A stretch of 9,241 nucleotides of DNA from an uncultured Steroidobacter sp. (GTDB taxonomy: Bacteria > Pseudomonadota > Gammaproteobacteria > Steroidobacterales > Steroidobacteraceae): NCBI GenBank assembly GCA_946478975.1, contig CAMLEO010000280.1, positions 1 to 9,241 of the forward strand, in the 5' to 3' direction. The position numbers and the translations under genes were made by a program. Shown here one piece after another: positions 5,591-9,241 of this stretch (the first letter of the stretch is position 1; each line of letters opens with the position of its first letter). Below the pieces are notes generated by a model. It had not been told where the DNA came from. It did no database searches and worked only from the letters and a program-made list of their open reading frames with translations.

Positions 5591-8194
5591 TCAGATGACG
5601 ACGTTGACCAGCTTGCCTTTCACCACGATCACTTTCCGCACCGGCTTGCCTTCAATCCACTTCTGCACAGTGGAGTCAGCGAGCGCCGCGGCTCGGATCT
5701 GATCTTCGGTCGCGTTCGGATCGACGGTCACCTGGCTGCGCAGCTTGCCGTTCACCTGCACGACCACATCGATACTGTCTCGCACCAGTGCCGCCGGATC
5801 GGCCTTCGGCCACGGATGATCGATCAGCGCATCGCTGTGCCCCAACGCCTGCCACAGCGCATGACCGGCATGCGGAACGATCGGCGACAACATCTGCACC
5901 ACGAACTCCAGCGCTTCCTGCCGAACCGCGCGGCCCTGCGCCGATGTATCTTCAAACTTCGACAGCGTGTTCAAAAACTCCATCACCGCGGCGATCGCAG
6001 TGTTGAACACGCGCCGACGACCGAGGTCATCGGTGACCTTCTGCAGAGTGGCGTGCGCGGCGCGCCGCACGTTACGTTGCTCGTCGGTTAATGCGGCTGC
6101 ATTCAAAGCCTCGCTGGCCGGCTCGCCGCTCACGTGCTTGAAGACCATCTGCCACAGGCGACGCATGAAACGCGACGCGCCTTCGACGCCGTCGTCCGAC
6201 CATTCCAATGTATCTTCCGGCGGCGCCTTGAACATCATGAACAGCCGCACGCTGTCCGCGCCGTACTGCTCGACCAGCGTGGTGGGATCGACGCCGTTCA
6301 TCTTGGACTTCGACATGGTGCGCATGCCTTCCCACTGCACCGGCTTGCCATCGGGGCCGATACAAACGCCAGTGCGCTGGCCCTTGGCGTCCAGCTCCAC
6401 GCGCACTTCGGCGGGATTGAAATATTGAATCGCGCCCTCGCCCTCGCGGCGATAGTAGATATCGTTGAGCACCATGCCCTGCGTGAGCAGGTTCTGGAAC
6501 GGCTCCTTCACTTTCACGAGACCAAAATCATGCATCACGCGCGTCCAGAAACGTGCGTACAGCAAATGCAGGATCGCGTGCTCGATGCCGCCGATGTATT
6601 GATTCACCGGCGCCCAATAGTTGGCGCGCTCATCGACCATCTTGTCGTCGCTGCCCGGCGAAGCGAACCGCAGGAAATACCAGGACGAGTCAACGAATGT
6701 ATCCATCGTGTCGGTCTCGCGGCGTGCCGCGGCTCCGCACTTGGGACATGCGCAGTTCAAGAACGACGGCGTCTTGTTGAGCGGATTGCCGCTGCCATCC
6801 GGCACCAGGCCTTCGGGCAGCACCACCGGCAGATCTTTCTCCGGCACCGGCACGTCGCCGCACTTGGGGCAGTGGATCAGCGGAATCGGGCAGCCCCAAT
6901 AGCGCTGACGTGAAATACCCCAATCGCGCAGGCGCCATTGCACGTGCTTCTCGCCCAGGCCCTTGGCTTTGAGATCGGCAGCGATCGCATCGACGGCATG
7001 TTTGTAATCGAGGCCGTCGTACTTGCCCGAATGAATGCACACGCCGTAGTCGCCGTAATCGGCGCGCCATTCCTTATCGGAGAACGGCGGCACATCGGCG
7101 GTCGACTTGATCACTTGTTTGATCGGCAGGCCGTACTTGAGCGCGAATGCGAAGTCACGTTCGTCATGCGCGGGCACGCCCATGACGGCGCCTTCGCCAT
7201 AAGTCATCAGCACATAGTTGCCGACCCACACCGGCACGCGCTCGCCCGTGATCGGATGCTGCACGAACAGGCCGGTCGGCATGCCCTTCTTTTCCATCAC
7301 CGCGAGCTCCGCTTCCTGCGCGGTGCCTTGTTTGCATTCTTCGATGAACGCAGCGAGCTGGGCGTTCGATTTTGCGGCATACGTCGCGAGCGGATGTTCG
7401 GCGGCGACAGCAGCGAATGTCACACCCATGACGGTGTCGGCACGCGTCGTAAACACGCTCAGCAAACGCTTCTCGCCTTCGAGCTCGTACGGGAAGCTCA
7501 GCCGCACGCCTTCGCTGCGGCCGATCCAGTTCGCCTGCATCGTGCGCACGCGCTCCGGCCAGCCCGGCATGTCATCGAGCGCGGCGAGCAGATCCTGCGC
7601 GTAATCGGTGATGCGCAGGTAATACATCGGGATCTCACGCTTCTCGACCAGTGCGCCCGTGCGCCAGCCGCGGCCGTCGATCACCTGCTCGTTGGCGAGC
7701 ACCGTCTGATCCACCGGGTCCCAATTCACGACGCCGGTTTTCTTATAGGCGATGCCTTTCTCCAGCATCTTCAGGAACAGCCACTGGTTCCAGCGGTAGT
7801 ACTGCGGCTGGCAGGTGGCGAGCTCGCGATTCCAATCCAGCGCGAAGCCCAGCGACTGCAGCTGCTGCTTCATGTAGGCGATGTTTTCGTAGGTCCATTT
7901 CGCCGGCGGCACGCCGTTCTTCATGGCCGCGTTCTCGGCCGGCAGGCCGAACGCATCCCAGCCCATCGGCTGCAGCACGTTGTAGCCCTGCATGCGCAGG
8001 AAACGAGTGATCACGTCGCCGATGGTGTAATTGCGTACGTGGCCCATGTGCAGGCGCCCGCTGGGGTACGGGAACATGCACAGGCAGTAGTAGCTCGGCC
8101 GCTGCGGATCTTCTCTGACCGAGAATGCGCCATGCTCTTTCCAAAAAGCCTGGGCCTCGGCTTCCACGGCCGCGGGAGAGTAGTTTTGATCCAT
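5591..8194 (-). CDS. leuS: Leucyl-tRNA synthetase
   Basis: An 867-residue class Ia aminoacyl-tRNA synthetase that charges tRNA-Leu in the cytoplasm; the length is typical. In order are the catalytic HIGH-type motif as HMGH (49-52) in [15 protein letters not shown], and [13 protein letters not shown] (78-90). The CP1 editing domain (about 225-420) has [13 protein letters not shown] and [11 protein letters not shown], where Asp347 is in the position of the conserved editing Asp. [18 protein letters not shown] (421-438) leads into a zinc-type insertion with Cys442/Cys445 and Cys483/Cys486. Then come the [15 protein letters not shown] motif, the KMSKS loop as TMSKSK (626-631), the anticodon-binding domain and a complete C-terminal domain ending in VNVVI. 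The first position of KMSKS is Thr; the two later Lys are kept. The ATG at 8192-8194 is the only plausible start but has no clear Shine-Dalgarno (upstream sequence is pyrimidine-rich). It is 64 bp after the histidine kinase stop. Confidence 0.98.
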   Translation of the reverse strand: MDQNYSPAAVEAEAQAFWKEHGAFSVREDPQRPSYYCLCMFPYPSGRLHMGHVRNYTIGDVITRFLRMQGYNVLQPMGWDAFGLPAENAAMKNGVPPAKWTYENIAYMKQQLQSLGFALDWNRELATCQPQYYRWNQWLFLKMLEKGIAYKKTGVVNWDPVDQTVLANEQVIDGRGWRTGALVEKREIPMYYLRITDYAQDLLAALDDMPGWPERVRTMQANWIGRSEGVRLSFPYELEGEKRLLSVFTTRADTVMGVTFAAVAAEHPLATYAAKSNAQLAAFIEECKQGTAQEAELAVMEKKGMPTGLFVQHPITGERVPVWVGNYVLMTYGEGAVMGVPAHDERDFAFALKYGLPIKQVIKSTADVPPFSDKEWRADYGDYGVCIHSGKYDGLDYKHAVDAIAADLKAKGLGEKHVQWRLRDWGISRQRYWGCPIPLIHCPKCGDVPVPEKDLPVVLPEGLVPDGSGNPLNKTPSFLNCACPKCGAAARRETDTMDTFVDSSWYFLRFASPGSDDKMVDERANYWAPVNQYIGGIEHAILHLLYARFWTRVMHDFGLVKVKEPFQNLLTQGMVLNDIYYRREGEGAIQYFNPAEVRVELDAKGQRTGVCIGPDGKPVQWEGMRTMSKSKMNGVDPTTLVEQYGADSVRLFMMFKAPPEDTLEWSDDGVEGASRFMRRLWQMVFKHVSGEPASEALNAAALTDEQRNVRRAAHATLQKVTDDLGRRRVFNTAIAAVMEFLNTLSKFEDTSAQGRAVRQEALEFVVQMLSPIVPHAGHALWQALGHSDALIDHPWPKADPAALVRDSIDVVVQVNGKLRSQVTVDPNATEDQIRAAALADSTVQKWIEGKPVRKVIVVKGKLVNVVI

Positions 8195-8258
8195 GAACTA
8201 AAAGGAAGGGGTGCCGAAAAGCGCCAATTCTGACTATTCAGCCGCCCGGAGTCACGGG

Positions 8259-9241
8259 TCAATTCAATCCGGCCAGAGTAAAGCGGAATTCGGCGCCGCG
8301 GCCGGGGGAAGCCTCGGCCCAGATCGCGCCGCCGTGGCGCTCCACGATCCGGCTCACGGTGGCGAGCCCGATGCCGGTGCCCTCGAATTCATCCTGGCGG
8401 TGCAGGCGCTGGAACACGCCGAACAGCTTGCGCGCATAGCGCATGTCGAAGCCGACGCCGTTGTCTCGCACGTAAATGTATCTGGCGCCGGCGCGAACGC
8501 CCGAGCCGCCGTCGTTGTCGGCTGCGATGCCGGTGCCCACTTCGATCACCGGTCTCGGCCGCGGCCGGGAGTATTTCACGGCGTTGCCGATCAGGTTGGC
8601 AAACACCTGCTGCATCAACTCCGGATCGCAGCTCACCGCCGGCAGCTGCGCGATTCGCCACTCGATCTCGCGGCCCGGCGTTTCAGGATGCGAACGATCG
8701 ATGGCACGGCGGACCAGCGAATCCAGCTCGCACGGCTCGCGACGCATTTCGACGTGACTGACTCGCGACAGCGCCAGCAGGCCGTCGATCAGCGCGCTCA
8801 TGTCGCGGGCGCCGCGCTGAATCTGTTCCATGTGAATTGCCGGCTCGCGCGAGCCCGGCGGGCCGCGATGTTCACGCAGCATCTGCACGTGCGCATGAAT
8901 CAAACGCAGCGGCGCACGCAGATCGTGCGCGACTGAATAGGAAAACGCTTCGAGCTCGCGGTTGGCGATCTCGAGCTCGGCGGTGCGCTCGGCAACGCGA
9001 CGCTCCAGGTCGTGATTCAAACGCCGGATCTCGCTTTCCATCTCGGCGCGACGTTCGATCTCGCCTTGCAGAGCCTGGTGCTGCCTGGCGTTCTCATAAG
9101 CGACCGCGACTTGAGCCGCAATGGCGCGCGCAACAGCCAGGTCTTCCTCGGTGAAGCCCGGCAGCCCGATGCGATTCAGCACACACAGGTAGCCATAGTT
9201 GTTCGCGACCGAGGCGATCGGCGATGCCCCGACGAAGAGCA
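8259..9241 (-). CDS. GAF-domain sensor histidine kinase, C-terminal part (5' end outside window)
   Basis: The frame is open to the right edge, so the 326 visible residues are a C-terminal fragment; the GTG at 9180-9182 is internal. The first ~50 residues are the end of a GAF domain (YGYLCVLNR, LPGFTEEDLAVARAIAAQVAVAYENA). A coiled-coil linker (ALQGEIERRAEMESEIRRL to about residue 90) leads to a HisKA domain with H-box FSYSVAHDLRAPLRLI; the phosphoacceptor is His105 of the fragment. The ATPase domain has the N-box ANLIGNAVKYS, G1 DNGVGFDM, the F-box FGVFQRLH and G2 GTGIGLATV, all intact. The HDLRAPLR and FQRLHRQDEFEGTGIGLA wording is typical of phytochrome-like and related GAF/PAS kinases. No receiver domain follows the ATPase in the fragment, so it needs a separate response regulator. 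The one at 3486-4571 is a candidate only by proximity. The signal sensed is unknown because the sensory part lies mostly outside the window. Confidence 0.92.
   Translation of the reverse strand, partial: LFVGASPIASVANNYGYLCVLNRIGLPGFTEEDLAVARAIAAQVAVAYENARQHQALQGEIERRAEMESEIRRLNHDLERRVAERTAELEIANRELEAFSYSVAHDLRAPLRLIHAHVQMLREHRGPPGSREPAIHMEQIQRGARDMSALIDGLLALSRVSHVEMRREPCELDSLVRRAIDRSHPETPGREIEWRIAQLPAVSCDPELMQQVFANLIGNAVKYSRPRPRPVIEVGTGIAADNDGGSGVRAGARYIYVRDNGVGFDMRYARKLFGVFQRLHRQDEFEGTGIGLATVSRIVERHGGAIWAEASPGRGAEFRFTLAGLN

Noticed and set aside
6938..8233. 431-residue open frame on the plus strand opposite leuS
   Set aside because: It is antisense to a fully conserved leuS, rich in His/Arg/Ala without any domain, and is a by-product of GC-rich codon use.
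9180..9182. GTG as the start of the histidine kinase
   Set aside because: The frame stays open to the window edge and the upstream residues (YGYLC) continue a GAF strand.

Overview
The window is GC-rich, densely coding bacterial DNA. It encodes an LPS-assembly lipoprotein (LptE), so the host has a Gram-negative outer membrane. A leuS-lptE neighbourhood, a proline iminopeptidase of the proteobacterial HGGPG/GGSWGS type, and LysR plus EamA genes point to a Proteobacterium. A GC-rich gammaproteobacterium of the Xanthomonadales/Nevskiales/Steroidobacteraceae kind is my best guess, but that placement is inference. I see no rRNA, tRNA, CRISPR, transposase, integrase or phage gene, and nothing suggests recent transfer.

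Layout. On the left, the 3' end of a LysR-type regulator (+) converges on a drug/metabolite (EamA) exporter (-), with only 2 bp between the stop codons. A 102-bp divergent intergenic region holding a perfect inverted repeat separates eamA from a plus-strand proline iminopeptidase. That enzyme carries an unusual 40-residue Lys/Arg-rich N-terminal tail. From about 2383 to the right edge everything is on the minus strand. In transcription order (right to left) it reads: a GAF histidine kinase (5' end outside the window), leuS, a class II aldolase/adducin protein, a response regulator with a degenerate GGDEF-like domain, lptE, and a small HEAGH-motif protein whose GTG start overlaps the lptE stop.

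How the genes relate. The ancestral part of the minus-strand block is leuS and lptE, which in many gammaproteobacteria are adjacent and followed by holA. Here two unrelated genes lie between leuS and lptE, and a putative zinc metalloprotein sits where holA is often found, translationally coupled to lptE. The sensor kinase and the response regulator are on the same strand on either side of leuS and the aldolase gene, so they could be partners, but nothing in the sequence proves it.

No complete novel defence or mobile system is visible. The best leads are the response regulator (dead GGDEF site plus a Cys/His-rich tail), the lptE-coupled HEAGH protein, and the basic tail on the peptidase. All intergenic stretches are under 200 bp.
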